Positions 1 through 11,837 of a stretch of 64,000 nucleotides of DNA are shown here, in pieces. The stretch is taken from positions 4,422,062 to 4,486,061 of the forward strand of contig CM030862.1 in the NCBI GenBank assembly GCA_018105865.1, written 5' to 3'. A program made the translations under genes and the position numbers. A model generated the notes under the pieces. The model saw only the letters and a list, made by a program, of their open reading frames with translations, searched no databases and was not told where the DNA came from. Numbering within the stretch: the stretch's first letter is position 1; each line of letters starts with the position of its first letter. The DNA is from Metaphire vulgaris. Lineage: Eukaryota > Annelida > Clitellata > Crassiclitellata > Megascolecidae.

Positions 1-135
1 GAGTTTTCTATTGCAAAAGTCTCTACAGTATAGGGCTTTATGGCTATTCTGCTTCTAGTCAGCTCTAAAGGTCTGCTCAGCTAATTAGTGCCTTCGGGCG
101 ATGGGTGTCGATGGCGATCGTCGGCTATCAACAGT

Positions 136-571
136 TCAGACTGGACAGAGATGTTTCTTCGGCTGACTCTGTCTCAGTCTCAGTCTCTGTCTTTTCTTTT
201 CCACCGCGTATGTTCTGCTTGAATTTGATCCGCTTGAATGTCGGTCTCTCTGTCTGCTTGGCTCTTCTTGACGCATCGGTGGTGGTGGAGAGGGTGACTC
301 GCGTCTTCCTCCTCTTCTTTTGAAATCGTTTCGAGCCGGTGTCAGCTTGTCCGAGTAAACGCCTTTGAAAATAAACTTCCACACGGTGGAGGGGTCGACA
401 TTAAAGTTCATGTCAGGCACGTCTTTCATTTCTGGCAACGGTGGAAGAGGAGAGGCAATTTCCACTCTCATTTCGGCCTCGGCAGACTCGCTCGCTAGAT
501 CGGTCGCATCCAGGTTCAGTGCCTTTGAATGTTCGACGCAAAAGACATTTCGTCGTCGTACAGTGTTCGAA
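136..571 (-). CDS. Possible coding exon of an unrecognised minus-strand gene
   Basis: On the minus strand an open frame runs from about 571 down to a TGA at 136-138. It reads SNTVRRRNVFCVEHSKAL, then DPSTVWKFIFKGVYSDKL, then an Arg/Ser/Pro-rich C-terminus. The composition is not low-complexity up to about position 300 and uses CGA/TCG codons as the myosin exons do. A CAG that could be an acceptor lies near 571, but its pyrimidine tract is poor. A second overlapping frame (128-382) is also open. I do not recognise the family. It could be a terminal exon of a gene whose other exons I could not find, or a chance frame. Confidence 0.3.
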
Positions 572-580
572 GCTGTTACG

Positions 581-1967
581 ATCGAAATTCTTAATCTACT
601 TAATTAACTAAACTAACTTCTGACACCATGTCACGTGGTGTCTTATACTATACTATTGCTAATGTATCAGCTAAGACAACACGTATTAAATATATAAGTA
701 GATATGTATTCTAGCAATATCCAAACAATGGTTGAGTCTTTAACGCTACGTCTGTATCTATCGACGTACGGACAACGAAGACATGTGTGGATTAAGCTAT
801 ACTACAGTTCAGCGTCCTAGTTAGCGTTCACCTATTGGATGGGAAGCGGGGCTTGTAGATTTAGGATGCCACCACGTGACAGACTTAGAGAATCGTTGAT
901 AACAGCAAATATTAACTGAACTAAAAACATTGGGCCAGTATCATGGCCCAATGTTAGCTTAACCTTCTGATTAGATACAATGTTGTTATTATTAGATAAG
1001 TACATAGGCTTATGTACATGTTATTTTGTTTATATTTTATGAAGTTGTGGAGAAATTATGAAGAAAGAAATAAAGATGTCATGTCAAATGGTATAGTAGC
1101 TATACAGCTACTATACATGGACTAAACGCAGTGCGAGTTAACTTGTATTGTCGTGCAATGGTTCAATTATTAATTATTAGTTAATTTAGCCAGCAACCAG
1201 CGGTCAGGTTATAAACATTTCTATAAATGAACTGGTATTTCTTTCATTGTTATTAACCGTTGATCCATGATCCCTTAGGTGCGCAAAAACCAGTGCGCAA
1301 TTATTTCTTCCTCAAACTTCTGATGCGCAAATTTACAATAACTAGTTGTTATTTATTAAATAATATATATATATATATATATACATATATATATTTATTT
1401 ATATTTTATATATTTGTGGAGAAATTATGAAAAAATTGTCCGGAACATATAGAAAGAGTGTGCTAACTCTCGTCCGGTTCGAGGCGTGGAAAAAAAGAAC
1501 CTCGAAAAGGCGATTGCGCTGAAGCGTTGAATTGCAACTGACAAGCGCATGAAACTGCCTTCCCTTTTGTCTCCGGATTGTTGAGCTAAACGTCGCCCAA
1601 TGGTTGGCAAGAGCGTCGTTGTTGATGGGGCCTAGCGTCCGAATGCAATGGGCAGGAAGATCATTGGCTGCCAGATTTTATTGGAATGAGCGGCAGGCGG
1701 CGGCTAAAGGAAGTGGTGGGTAGGTATGTTGGAGCAACGGTGTCTGCTACCGTTGTTATTAACTTCGGTTGATACTTAGGGTATCAGGGTCATGCCATAC
1801 TTTCCCATCGGATCAAAGAGACCAGCCGGCTCCTTAATGGAAGGGATCCCTGCAAACTAAAGCCCTCTGGATCAGGTCATTCAACATGGAATGTCGAGGG
1901 ACACGGCCTGGACCCAGGTGACACGACAGCCCGTGCGAACCGTCTTCCGATATAACGCCGCAAGGAC

Positions 1968-1968
<1 letters not shown>
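581..1968. other. Intergenic, no gene recognised
   Basis: AT-rich DNA with a (TA)n tract at 1365-1400. A stretch near 1790-1940 (GGATCCCTGCAAACTAAAGC and following) looks like untranslated or degenerate LINE sequence but carries no open frame. I see no RNA gene or coding exon. Confidence 0.5.

Positions 1969-2005
<37 letters not shown>
1969..2005. repeat. (TA)n microsatellite
   Basis: Uninterrupted TA dinucleotides directly before the LINE fragment that follows. Confidence 0.9.
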
Positions 2006-2007
<2 letters not shown>

Positions 2008-2039
2008 GGGCTTAGTATTTAAAATTAATGCAAGCTCTA

Positions 2040-2905
2040 TAATCTATATGATGCATGTCTGGTATGATAATGTGAGTGGCATTGGAGGGTTCAGAGGGGG
2101 AACGCAGAATAGAAGGAATAGCCTTCAAAACCCTAAGGTATGCGGATGATGAGGTTTTGTTGGCATCAAGCGCACATGAACTACAAGAGCTGATAGACAG
2201 GAAGGAACGAGCGAGTGCCAAAATAACGGCTTCAAATAAATATAAATAAATCCAAAGTAATGACGATAAACGGAGAAAATATTTCAATAAGAGATCAAAA
2301 GATATTGGAGCAGATGGAAAAATTTGCATGCTGTAGCGCCATCATCTCAGAACACTGCTCCATGGAAGAGGAAATAAATGCCAGACTGATAAAAGGAAGC
2401 GTTGCCAATTTGCCAGCAGAAAAATGAAAACACACGGGGATAATAATAATATTAGCATCATAACAAAGGAAAGAATAATGGAAAGTGTAGCGTGGAGTAC
2501 AGCATCATATGAAAGCGAAAGAAAAATTACAGAAAAGAATGGAGGCTTTTGAAAGGTACAATGCAAGGAGTTAACTGGAGAGAAGTGAAAACAAATGAAG
2601 ATGTTTTGCAAATGGCAAATATATATATTGTAGAAAGACGGTTCAGTAATATGTGCAAAAGAAGGAAGCTGCAGTATTTTGGGCACGTACAAAGGAACGG
2701 CGACTCTAGGTCAACATTAGAAAGAACAGAACAACAAGGGCAAGACGAAGAGGTCGACCAAAATGACGACGTGGAGGAGTGGAGAGGAATAGAATTGTCA
2801 GCAGCAGTCAGAAAATTTTACACAGGACAGACATTGTTGGAGAAAGGAAATTCGCGTTGTCATCTCAACTTCAGCTCATGAAGGAAGAAGACGATGATGA
2901 TACAG
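2040..2905 (+). mobile_element. LINE fragment (reverse transcriptase core and C-terminus), degenerate
   Basis: Frames with several stops read TLRYADDEVLLASS (the YADD catalytic motif of reverse transcriptase), then a KVMTINGEN-type strand, then KRRKLQYFGHVQRNGDSR and a GRP..W-type C-terminus. The unit ends in GATGATGAT, the short-repeat tail seen on the other LINE copies here. The endonuclease part is missing (5' truncation). The order and C-terminal motif are those of RTE/CR1-like non-LTR elements. Confidence 0.8.
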
Positions 2906-3339
2906 GATGATGCGCTCTGTGTCAATTGTGTTTTTCTTATTTATACGTTGTGAAGTTTACGAATACGAGCGTGAAAATGAAGAAGACTGTCGTCAAAATA
3001 AAGAATCAAACTAAAGATTCACGCTGGTTCTAGCACAGGCCACTGATCTATATTATTAGAAATTATATTAGATGCAATGAACTCCAGAGATTTTAATATC
3101 TAGTGTGCAAAATTATATCTATATATGTCCTGTGAAGGTCTCAGTATGAAAAATCAATCATAGACGCCCTAATAAAGTTAGTCAATGTTGACGGAAATTC
3201 AAATATAATTGAAAGACAAATATTACAGAAATACTAATATTGAGGCAGACTTACTAAAGTAGGCCTACTGTTTCTAAACGGAGGCGTCATTGTAATAATA
3301 ATGCTAACCCGAGCCTATCAGTAAAGATCTTACAGTTGG

Positions 3340-4045
3340 CAGCATATATGGTGTTGACAAAATCGGAGACAAAATCGCGGACGACAAAATAGCGCAAAAT
3401 AGCGCGAAGCAAGAAACGATAGAGAGCACAACTTTCAATTTAACATGTTTATTAAAATTCATAAAACACCAAAGCAATTATATTATTTGGTTGATAGGAA
3501 ATACAAGTGCTGGGATTGCCTGGGCAGTTGGGAGGGGGTGGGTAGAACCCCCAGCTAACTTTGCAACCATCACAAACTCGCATAGCAGGTACATGCAGTC
3601 TCTGCCCTCTTTTGAATTTCAGTCCGCAAAGCCCCTTTCCCCCCTAGCTCAAATTGCACAACGATACCGATTATCTTTAACAAGTCATAGCCGAGTAGTT
3701 AGTCGATAGGAAAAACGATACTGAATATCTTTCACATAACATAGCCAAAGCAAGAAACGATAGAGAACACAACTTTCAATTTAACATGTTTATTAAAATT
3801 AATACAACTACAAAGCTAATCAAAGAGACGTAGAAGCATATACTAAACTGTTAAAAATGTCTCTTCATATTAATCAATAACGTAGATTTAAATAAGGTCT
3901 CTTCATATCAATCAATCACGTCGCTCCGTTCCTATCGCACGATTACGTCGGCGCTATTTTGTCGCGATTTTTCCGCTATTTTGTCGTGAGCTATTTTTTG
4001 CGATTTTGTCTCCGCGATTATTTTGTCGTCCGAGATTTTTTTTGT
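3340..4045. mobile_element. Foldback-type DNA element with GACAAAAT-rich inverted ends
   Basis: The left end (about 3355-3408) is rich in GACAAAATCG and GACGACAAAATAGCGC. The right end (about 3950-4045) carries the same words on the other strand, forming imperfect terminal inverted repeats. Inside, a direct repeat of about 53 bp (GAAACGATAGAGA.CACAACT...) occurs at 3409-3463 and 3749-3801. No transposase frame is seen, so this is non-autonomous. A (TA)n tract follows at 4053-4091. Confidence 0.65.
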
Positions 4046-4049
4046 ACCA

Positions 4050-4093
<44 letters not shown>

Positions 4094-4099
4094 GTGTGT

Positions 4100-4714
4100 G
4101 TGTGCCTGCCTGCCTCTGTCAATGGCTTTGACAGTCTCTGTAAGTCAGAGTTGTTTCAATTGTCTCTTATGAGGTTTGCGTCCTCATAAGCAGTCACGTG
4201 ACCTGCATCTATCTTTGGTCAATCCACGTTTCTCAGATTCTCATCACCTCTGTCGATTTATTCGTCGTCATGACCCCGTAATGCCTCTCTATGAGAGTTC
4301 CCATATATTGTCATTCCCTTCAAAGGAAACGAACAAAGACGGAGAGTAAAATCGGAGAACGGATTATCAGAGGCTCTCAGCTGTCTGCTCACATTTTCCC
4401 TCCTAACGTAGGCCTCTGTATCGGGGATTCGGGGTGCATGTGGAAGTGGGCGGTGGGCTAAATTGGTGCTGGAGTGTCGCAGAAATACTGTGACGCTGAG
4501 TTTAGTTGAGCGCTCGTGAATAAGCTGGTGCAGCTGAGCCAAGCTTTCGGGCAGCGTTACCGAAATTTCGTCTTAATTACTTACTTACTTACTTACTTAG
4601 AAAATTACCGTACTGTATATCTTCAGAAAATCCTTTGCAATGAATGGATCAGAGTTAGGCCTCAGTCGTTTAATATCGCTGAGATTGCTATAAAATAATA
4701 TTACAGAATTTCCG
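4100..4714. other. Intergenic, nothing recognised
   Basis: Ordinary unique-looking sequence with a short TACT tetranucleotide run at 4577-4600. The open frames present are short and unlike known families. Confidence 0.4.
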
Positions 4715-5122
4715 TCAGCTATACTCTTTAAATTTAGCTAGAGGCAACTGCTGCCAACTTGAATTATTTAGTCTGCTTTTAATTATGGAAGCGTTTTTTA
4801 ACTTAAATTTGCTTCTGACTGAATGAGAGTGACCAATCAATGACTTTGCATTTCGGGCGAGATACGCAATCCGCTTAAATGATCGTCTCCAGGTCGTTCC
4901 GTCTGATGGAATTCTTCTGTCAGAGGTAACAGGGCTGGATTTTTCCCTCGGAGGCCATAACGACACGATGGACACAATCGGTAGCACGTCGGACGAATTA
5001 ATGTCCGGCCGAATGTCCCTCAGCAGCGCTTCAATAGATCCGTTGGCATCGACGCTCAGCACAAGAACGCAAAAGCGATCGCGTGAATAGCGTAAAGGGA
5101 ATTCACACATCTTAAGGGACAT
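4715..5122 (-). CDS. Uncertain minus-strand open frame, function unknown
   Basis: A 135-codon frame with non-repetitive composition. The segment LSVDANGSIEALLRDI resembles the ADVDGSVEALL-type motif of bacterial/mitochondrial initiation factor IF-2, but the similarity covers only a dozen residues. The downstream half (about 4715-4850) looks non-coding. A possible acceptor (CCTTAAG) lies just inside the 5' end. This may be one exon of a gene, or chance. Confidence 0.15.
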   Translation of the reverse strand: MSLKMCEFPLRYSRDRFCVLVLSVDANGSIEALLRDIRPDINSSDVLPIVSIVSLWPPREKSSPVTSDRRIPSDGTTWRRSFKRIAYLARNAKSLIGHSHSVRSKFKLKNASIIKSRLNNSSWQQLPLAKFKEYS

Positions 5123-5426
5123 GAATCGTCACAGTTGCTAAAGAAATTACACATAGGGCTTAAAAGTATGCGCTTTTATCATCACACAGCAGCAGCAACC
5201 GCAGATGTTCCCTCTGCCGCTGTCCATGCAGTATCCTATCTTATTTCTCCTAACCCAATTTTGTCATTAGCAATGTATCTTGGTCCTACTTAGGAATTCC
5301 TGTTTTCCACATGCAATGCTCCTTGGTCTAAGCATTAGGCCTACGCATCACAGCACAACATACCATGTCTGCGCAGCGTCAGAACATTTCTCTCTACAGT
5401 AAACCTAACCGGGATATCTGAAATCC

Positions 5427-5575
<149 letters not shown>

Positions 5576-5699
5576 CATGATTTTGAGGTTTTCAGGCTGC
5601 ACTGGTGCAGCGAAGGTTCCAGAATATGGTCACCATCATTTCTACGCATTGCGGGGTAGGATAACCGTGATGCCACAGAGGGTCCGAGTGGGGAGGAGC

Positions 5700-5960
5700 A
5701 GAGGACTTCAAAATGTATACTTTGTCTGGGGAGCCATTTTTGATACGGCCGGCCCTGCTTGTTTGGTTTGGGCAGGCCCGTCTCATATCTGTGTGAGCCC
5801 CGGGCACCTGGCGGCCTGCGGGGCCCTTGCTGTGAAGATCAGATGTTGACAAGCAAAAGAAAGGTCATCTCCAAACGGTTTTCAATGTCGACAAGCAAAA
5901 AAGTCATCGCGTTTTTGCGCGGGGCCCCGGGCACTGTGCCCGATTTTTAACATGTAAAGA
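5700..5960. mobile_element. hAT-like non-autonomous element, ends unclear
   Basis: G/C-rich flanks (GGGGCCCCGGGC) surround two copies of the word GACAAGCAAAA (5850, 5893), a word shared by several bounded hAT elements in this window. Clear terminal repeats are not visible, so this is a degenerate copy. Confidence 0.4.
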
Positions 5961-7131
5961 GGGGCCTGGGTTTAGGTTGGGTTGGGTGAATACTTCCAAA
6001 TGCCGGCATGGGTTGGGTTGGAGATTTGATGGATTGACTTAGGTTCTAAAAAATGAACACATGGCCATTTCTGACATGAATTCATGTGTGCTGTTTGGTG
6101 TTTGTGTGGTCGTATGTGTACGTGTGTGCGCGCGTTTGCGTAGGTTGGCTTTCTGCATCGATTGCTATATTCGGTCTTTGGAACAGAAGAGGTTGTAAGA
6201 CTCTAAGCGCTGAAAGCAAGACCTGCGTTTGCATGAACAGAAGTGTGAGGCTGTGAAGATAAAGTGCAGTTCTAGAAAAATCAACGAAAACTACTCTTTT
6301 AAATTACTAAGACAAACACCCTGCGTCGCTTTCTTCCATTGAAACCGGATTTTATTAGCGCCAGCTCAAAAGCTCGAATTCAAGGTATCGTCGGATGACC
6401 TTCACCTTTTGGGCTAACGTGGTTTATCATTTATAAAGTGTTTGATTTACTATTGCTCTAATTACTACAAAACCCACTAATATAAATGATCAATCATCAC
6501 AAGGACTTTTGGAGGCTGTGAAAGCCACTATTTTGTCAGATTAACGTGAAAATAATCATATGACCACTTGAATAGACAGGTCTGAAACTTGTTTGTCTCT
6601 GATAGGCCTACAGTATCCCTCTGGTAATCATATCTATCTTATCTTAAGAGTTCTTATCTTAAAAGACGATCGTTGTCTGTCTGCAAATTGGTTAAATATA
6701 ATTTAAGTTTTTTTATCCTCAAACTGTGAAATTTAACTTGGTGTTCCTTTTACAAAAAAGTAAAAAGTGCTAATGAAATTTCGGATTTATGTTAGAATTG
6801 CTGTTTGCCTGCAGTGGAGCAGTCTAATTTGCTGATGAGTGGGATAATATTATGGTCACGTGACTGCCATTCTCATCGCAGTCTCTTTTTCGTCGTAAAT
6901 TATCGCTGCCAGGTAAAGGCGGTGCTGCGCTGCCTTTGAGCGCATGCTATTTCTTTCATCTTCCTGTGAATGTAAATTGAAATGCCGTGTTTCATTACTT
7001 TGAACCTTCGTTTGCGCATTTTTTTGTTCACTTGGAGCCTTTGAATCACCGTAAGAATTATTGACAGTCATTTTGAATTTTCAATAAGACAATAGAATCA
7101 ACAACGAACGGATTTCGTGTGTTCATCCGAG
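5961..7131. other. Intergenic with a GGGTTGGGTT-rich repeat, no gene
   Basis: Positions 5964-6068 share about 100 bp with 46300-46385 (ATGGGTTGGGTTG, AGATTTGATGG, GGTTCTAAAAAATG, ACACATGG), so both are copies of one dispersed repeat. The rest, 6070-7131, shows no coding or RNA signal. Confidence 0.5.
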
Positions 7132-7139
7132 ATCCTTAC

Positions 7140-7566
7140 CAGTGGCGTAGCGTGGATTGGCAGCGCGTCCTCTCCCCCCCACGGAAGCGAATTAGACACA
7201 TATTGCGTCCTTAGTCCCTTAAAAAGTCTGACTAGAAAATGTGTTCTAACCAGTTTAATTTTAACAGAATAATTAATTTAATTTTAAAAATAATAATTTA
7301 ATAATATTAAATTTAATTTATATTTTAATATTTTTAATATTTAGTAATTTAATTTATTTTGTTAATTTTGATTCAGTTTAATGAGACAGAGAAAATCATC
7401 TGTTTCAATTATTTTGTGCCCCCTAAAAAAAATTGCACATGGGGCGGGCGCTCCTGGCCCCCACGCTAAGATACTACACTGGCACTCCCTATAGCTGGCA
7501 TCTAAGGTGTCCCTCGTCCTCGGCGCCTGGACAATTTGCTATATCATGCCCCTCTCTCCGCCACTG
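7140..7566. mobile_element. hAT-like element(s), possibly nested
   Basis: Starts CAGTGGCGTAGCGTGG. It has candidate right ends CACTG at 7477-7481 and CGCCACTG at 7559-7566. The interior is AT-rich. No matching 8-bp target duplication was found, so the boundaries are approximate. Confidence 0.5.
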
Positions 7567-7963
7567 AGTCTGGCGTCTGTCATCTGTGACCAGTCATTTG
7601 AGGAATTTTATGACCGGGAGTCTTAAGAACACAATTCCCAGTCTGTTCTATCGGTGTCCTTCTGTGGGATCTAGTCAATGGACCACTGCATCGCAGCTTA
7701 AGGGTCCTAATGAAACTGTCAAGTGGCTAGTAATTACTTGAAGAATTATGCCCTAACGGCAGTCTACTTTTCGTTCTTAGTCTTGCTTATTGGTGACTTT
7801 TATTATGTGGCTTCGACGTAATTATTTGCCTTTGGTGACCTTCTCAGAGAAACTGAGTTTTCCTTTCGCAGTCTTTTCATTTGGCATCATTCGCTCTTAG
7901 CTCAGCTGCCTTAGACGCCTGACTCAGCACGAGCAATCTCCATTGGCCATCGATCGTATAACA

Positions 7964-7964
<1 letters not shown>

Positions 7965-8023
<59 letters not shown>

Positions 8024-8150
8024 AGACTTGTGCAACGTCGAACGTCGTCGAACGTCGAACAACGTTGAACGTCGAACGCCATTCATTATCATCATTATCA
8101 TCATCATCGTCGTCGTCGTCATCATAGTCATCATCATCATCATCATCATG
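7965..8150. repeat. (GAC)n, AACGTCG and (ATC)n simple repeats
   Basis: (GAC)n at 7965-8023, degenerate AACGTCG units at about 8033-8080, then ATC/GTC triplets to 8150. The triplets adjoin the 3' end of the antisense LINE and may be its expanded tail. Confidence 0.9.
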
Positions 8151-9260
8151 TTCTCTGTTCTGGAACAGGTTTAGGGCACCATTGTTTCCATTCCTCTCTG
8201 CATCATTCTTCTTTGATTTCTGCATATTGTGCCGCTGTGCATCTGTTCTCTTCATCCAGCATTCTGCCCCTCCAATCAATTCCTAACCTTTTCAGTGCAT
8301 TAAATAATTTAGGCCACTTCATTCGATCGAATGCCTCTTCGTAATCAACAAAATATGCATACACATCTTTCCCGCATTCAATGTTTCTCTCATTTATGAC
8401 TCTCATCACATCGATGGCATCTCTCGTGCCTCTTTCCGGAATCCAAATTGATAATTTCCCAGATGGTTTAGAACTTTAGAGCCTCTACAGTTGCCTCAAT
8501 TCGATTCTTCAGCACCTTTAGCATGATCTTTTATCCATGGCAAATGAGGCTTATTGTTCGAAAGTCTTTGCAGTTTCGTGCGTATGCTTTTCTCTATAGG
8601 TATCATTATGGTTTCCTTGAAGTCTGTTGGCCATTCCCTAGTCAAAAATCTCTTGACGTATCTCTAACTAGTTCTTTTGTTGCTCTTTTACAATACTACG
8701 TATACCCGATGGTGAATAGGCAAGTCTTAAGATTACGTAGAAAATTCCAAGAGAGTCAGAGTTTGTGACATAGTCCAGTAGTGAGTTCTACAGTTCTGGG
8801 TTGCCCCGTGTGACCGACCTGTCCCCTGTTCATTGTCCTTCTATTGCTCTCCCTGTGTATTGATCGCACATCTTCGCTTATAAAGTCTCTTCTTCTTTCC
8901 ACTTGACCTCACTTAAACCAAATATTGACATATTTGCCTTCCTCATCTCTCTTATTACATTGCATAATTTTCCAGGACTGTTTAATGTTCTTACATTCCA
9001 AGTCCCTATTTTTATTCTCGCTTTCATTTGTTTCCGTTTTTGCTGCCGTATAGGCTTATTAGGATTTTGCTGGATGACGACCGAGGAGGAATTGTTACCT
9101 TTCCTGTCGCACGCGACACTCCCAGAGTTTAGTCGGTGAGTTCCGCTTACGTCGTTATCGTGATCGGTTCGGAATTTCATTTCATGGAGCTTTTTAAGGG
9201 AGTGTAGTCGAGGTGGTTTCCCTTTGCCTTCCTCGTCGTAATTTGTTTAGGTTGTCTTCT
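8151..9260 (-). mobile_element. LINE fragment (endonuclease plus reverse transcriptase), antisense, internally deleted
   Basis: Minus strand, 5' to 3': an apurinic-type endonuclease start (IKIGTWNVRTLNSPGKLCNV, IFGLSEVKWKE; 9060-8880), a disrupted stretch (8876-8770), then reverse transcriptase (GNYQFGFRKEARDAIDVM, DVYAYFVDYEEAFDRMKWPK, RLGIDWR; 8520-8205). Most of the endonuclease and the C-terminal half of RT are missing. Frameshifts lie between blocks. Same RTE/CR1-like clade as the other copies. Confidence 0.85.
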
Positions 9261-9356
9261 CATAGGACGGTTGCCTTCCAGGATTCAGCGGACCAGCCCT
9301 GTTCGGTTTGATATTAGGGTTTCCTTCTCCCTGATCCACACTTGTGGCTATGTGAC

Positions 9357-10102
9357 TGTGGCGAAATTGAGAAATAGCTATAGAAAGAATTAATAATTAA
9401 TAATAAAGTAGCCTGAGGTCCTATCAAAATAATACATAGGTAGTTATTGGCCAAATAGTGTAGAGAAGATAAGAAGCAAGTATTCGTTAGATGGCGCTAG
9501 ACGTTGAGGAAAGGGAACAATATTAAGATAGTGAGTTTAGCACACCTTTCTTTAGCCAGTCAGAAACTCCTTAAATAGCGGTCCCAGCAATAGATCAGGG
9601 CCGATAGCTGAGGGCAGCGTGTGTGTGTGTGTGTGTGTGTGTGTAAAGGAAAGGGCCTGTGGTAGAACGGTACATGGTACATGATACACACGAACCTGAG
9701 AGCTAGAGGTCGGTGAGCTGAGAGTCGGCGTGAGTACCGGAAAGGTACAGGGTACCGAGTAAGCACCCAAGGAGAGGTAGCACCCGAAGGGCCGATTGCC
9801 GAAGGGAGAAGTACACGGGTAAACGAGAGCTAGGAAGGTACACGGTACACGAGAGCTAGGAAGGTACACGGTACACGAGAGAACGGTACACGGGTACACG
9901 AGCAATAAGGTACACTGTATACGAAGAGAGAAGAGAGATATATAGATAAATAATCAGCCCTATAAAGTGAGTAAAACCTATGCCAAAAAACTATGTCGAA
10001 CAGCCACGTGACCTATTGAGATTAATCACCCTGTGTAGCCAGCCGGGCCTAGCCATTCTGGGAGAAAGATGGCGTTGAGTCATAGAGGCCCGGTTCGCCA
10101 CA
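9357..10102. mobile_element. Candidate solo LTR
   Basis: 746 bp bounded by TGTGGCGAA and TTCGCCACA, an inverted TG..CA terminus typical of LTRs. A TATA-like word (TATAAAGTGAG) lies at 9961. Inside are (GT)n at 9619-9643 and a minisatellite. No target-site duplication is evident (GTGAC versus TTACA), which weakens the call. Confidence 0.35.
9811..9925. repeat. Minisatellite, unit about 26 bp
   Basis: Repeats of GGTACACGGTACACGAGAGC followed by TAGGAA, three to four diverging copies. The same words recur more loosely from 9660. Confidence 0.85.
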
Positions 10103-10588
10103 TTACAGTTTAACGACCAGACAAGATACTACATCCTTGCCCGTGAATGTCTTTCCTGAGCCTCGCCTGCATCATCGCATATGGCCTCTATATACTATAG
10201 GAAAGTGCTGGCGAGTGTTGTTGCCACTGTCAGATATGTTTTTCTACTTCCCAGTCTAGATCCGCTGTGTTCTGCGTGACAGGGACACCTCTGGTCGGAT
10301 GTGTTTCTTCATAACACACGGACGGTCTTGGCATAAGTTTAGAGAGGCTATGTACTGCGCATCACTTGGCCCTGAGAGTGATGAGGACCGTAGGATCAGG
10401 GAAAGGTACTGTCTCTCTCAGCTCCCTTGCCCCATGTCACCATTATTGACCTATACTCAAAACGTGAGTCCCCAAGACGCATACATTTAGAGCGCCTTTT
10501 AGAGTTTAAACATTTCTGAATGAAATTTTATTAAGTTCCAGATTTATCGTTCTCGTTAAGAGAATCATTTCGTCTAATCTCTTTGACG

Positions 10589-10886
10589 TAGTGGTGTAGT
10601 CAGGATTTTCAGAAGGGGGGGTAGGAGGGTTATGAACAACTATTTCCCCATTTCTCCAGCTTCGAAAAATCCTGATAAGCAAAAAATGTCGTCATTTATT
10701 ATTTCGCTAGGTTAAGGGGCGCTGACAGCCTATACAACTATACTTATAAGTCTTGTTTGCTTCTTTTTTCTACCTTAAACCCGATTTTGGCGCCTCTCCA
10801 CCTAAGAATAATAATACGCAATAAAAAATGCTTGGTTTGGTCAATCAAGGGGTTAACCCCAAAAATCCCCCTTGGCTACGCCACTA
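10589..10886. mobile_element. hAT-like non-autonomous element
   Basis: Inverted ends TAGTGGTGTAGTCAGG and CTTGGCTACGCCACTA. The flanks CTTTGACG and CTATGGCG match at 6 of 8 bases, a decayed 8-bp duplication. It carries the shared word AAGCAAAAAATGTCGTC. Confidence 0.65.
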
Positions 10887-11099
10887 CTATGGCGTCATCT
10901 TCAACGCCACTTCTTGCGAACTCTGATCTGTTGGGTCAACGGACGATGTCATCTCTTCCGTTTTCTGATGACTGCATTCGGATCCATTGCTCCATCCGTT
11001 GTTGCAGCTGTTCTTGCTCCAACTCTATTAAAAGACGTTGGATCGTTTGTTCTGCTGCTAGTAATGTAATCTCTATGTCACTCTGTCATTTAAATCACC

Positions 11100-11175
11100 A
11101 GTGCGCGATCTGTAGCGGAAGGGGAAATTTTCCTCGCCACTGCCCAGCTACATCCCACCACTGATGTGGCTACTG
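11100..11175. repeat. Dispersed repeat, copy also near 57268
   Basis: GCGCGATCTGTAGCGGAAGG through CACTGATGTGGCTACTG resembles 57275-57347 word for word, with a few gaps. Probably the end of one transposon family. Confidence 0.5.
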
Positions 11176-11445
11176 ACAACCCAGCCGTGGAAGTCAATCA
11201 TCCCCACCACTGTGACAGGAAAATGCATTCACCGTCAACAGAGGGAGAAAATTTTTCGGCACTTCGCGCCGAGCATGAGTACAAAGTAAAGCTCAATGTT
11301 CGGTGGTAACTGAGGGAAGATTTATCTTAACCTTTGACAAAATTTATCTGTGTTCTTGATTAAACCATTTATGCATCACCAGACGAGGCAATGAAATTGA
11401 CAGGTCATTATTTGGTGATAGAGCAATAGTTCACCTATCAGAACT

Positions 11446-11690
11446 GTGCGAAGTAGGTCGGTCAAAGCCTTGGATCAGTTCCGACAGTACAAGAACAATG
11501 TAAAAGCAATCGGCAATGTGCTTGCTTCAGTACCCAGTAGAATTCAAATTCTTCTTATCTCATCAGCTGAATGTGAACGGGATTTCTCGTGCATAAATAT
11601 AAATGATACACTAATTAGAAATCAACTCAGTGTTCATACACTTTCATTTCTTGTTTTCATGAAGGTTAATTGGCCGAATTCAAGACGTTT
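11446..11690 (+). pseudogene. hAT transposase C-terminal fragment
   Basis: The frame reads SSAECERDFSCININDTLIR then NQLSVHTLSFLVFMKVNWP. This matches the hAT dimerisation region (SSAECERGFS..N...T..RN.L...TLS.L.F.K). Only the last 70-80 residues are present and no terminal repeats bound it. Confidence 0.7.
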
Positions 11691-11830
11691 CATCTCAGGA
11701 CGATTCAACGCGGACGATTCATCTCAAGGACTATTCATCTCAGGACGTTTCATCAGGAGGACTATTCATCACCCTAACCCTTACCATAACCCAAACCATT
11801 ACCATAACCCTAACCCTTATAACTTTATCC
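11690..11830. repeat. GGACGATTCATCTCA repeats and degenerate telomere-like CCCTAA repeats
   Basis: Four to five imperfect units of CTCAGGACGATTCAT (11695-11772) are followed by CCCTAACCCTTACCATAACC and similar (11773-11825). Confidence 0.7.
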
Positions 11831-11837
11831 GAGCTGA

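Noticed and set aside
7877..8279. Poly-Ser, poly-Val and poly-Asp frames
   Set aside because: Translation of (GAC)n and (ATC)n; only the 8205-8279 part is real LINE sequence.
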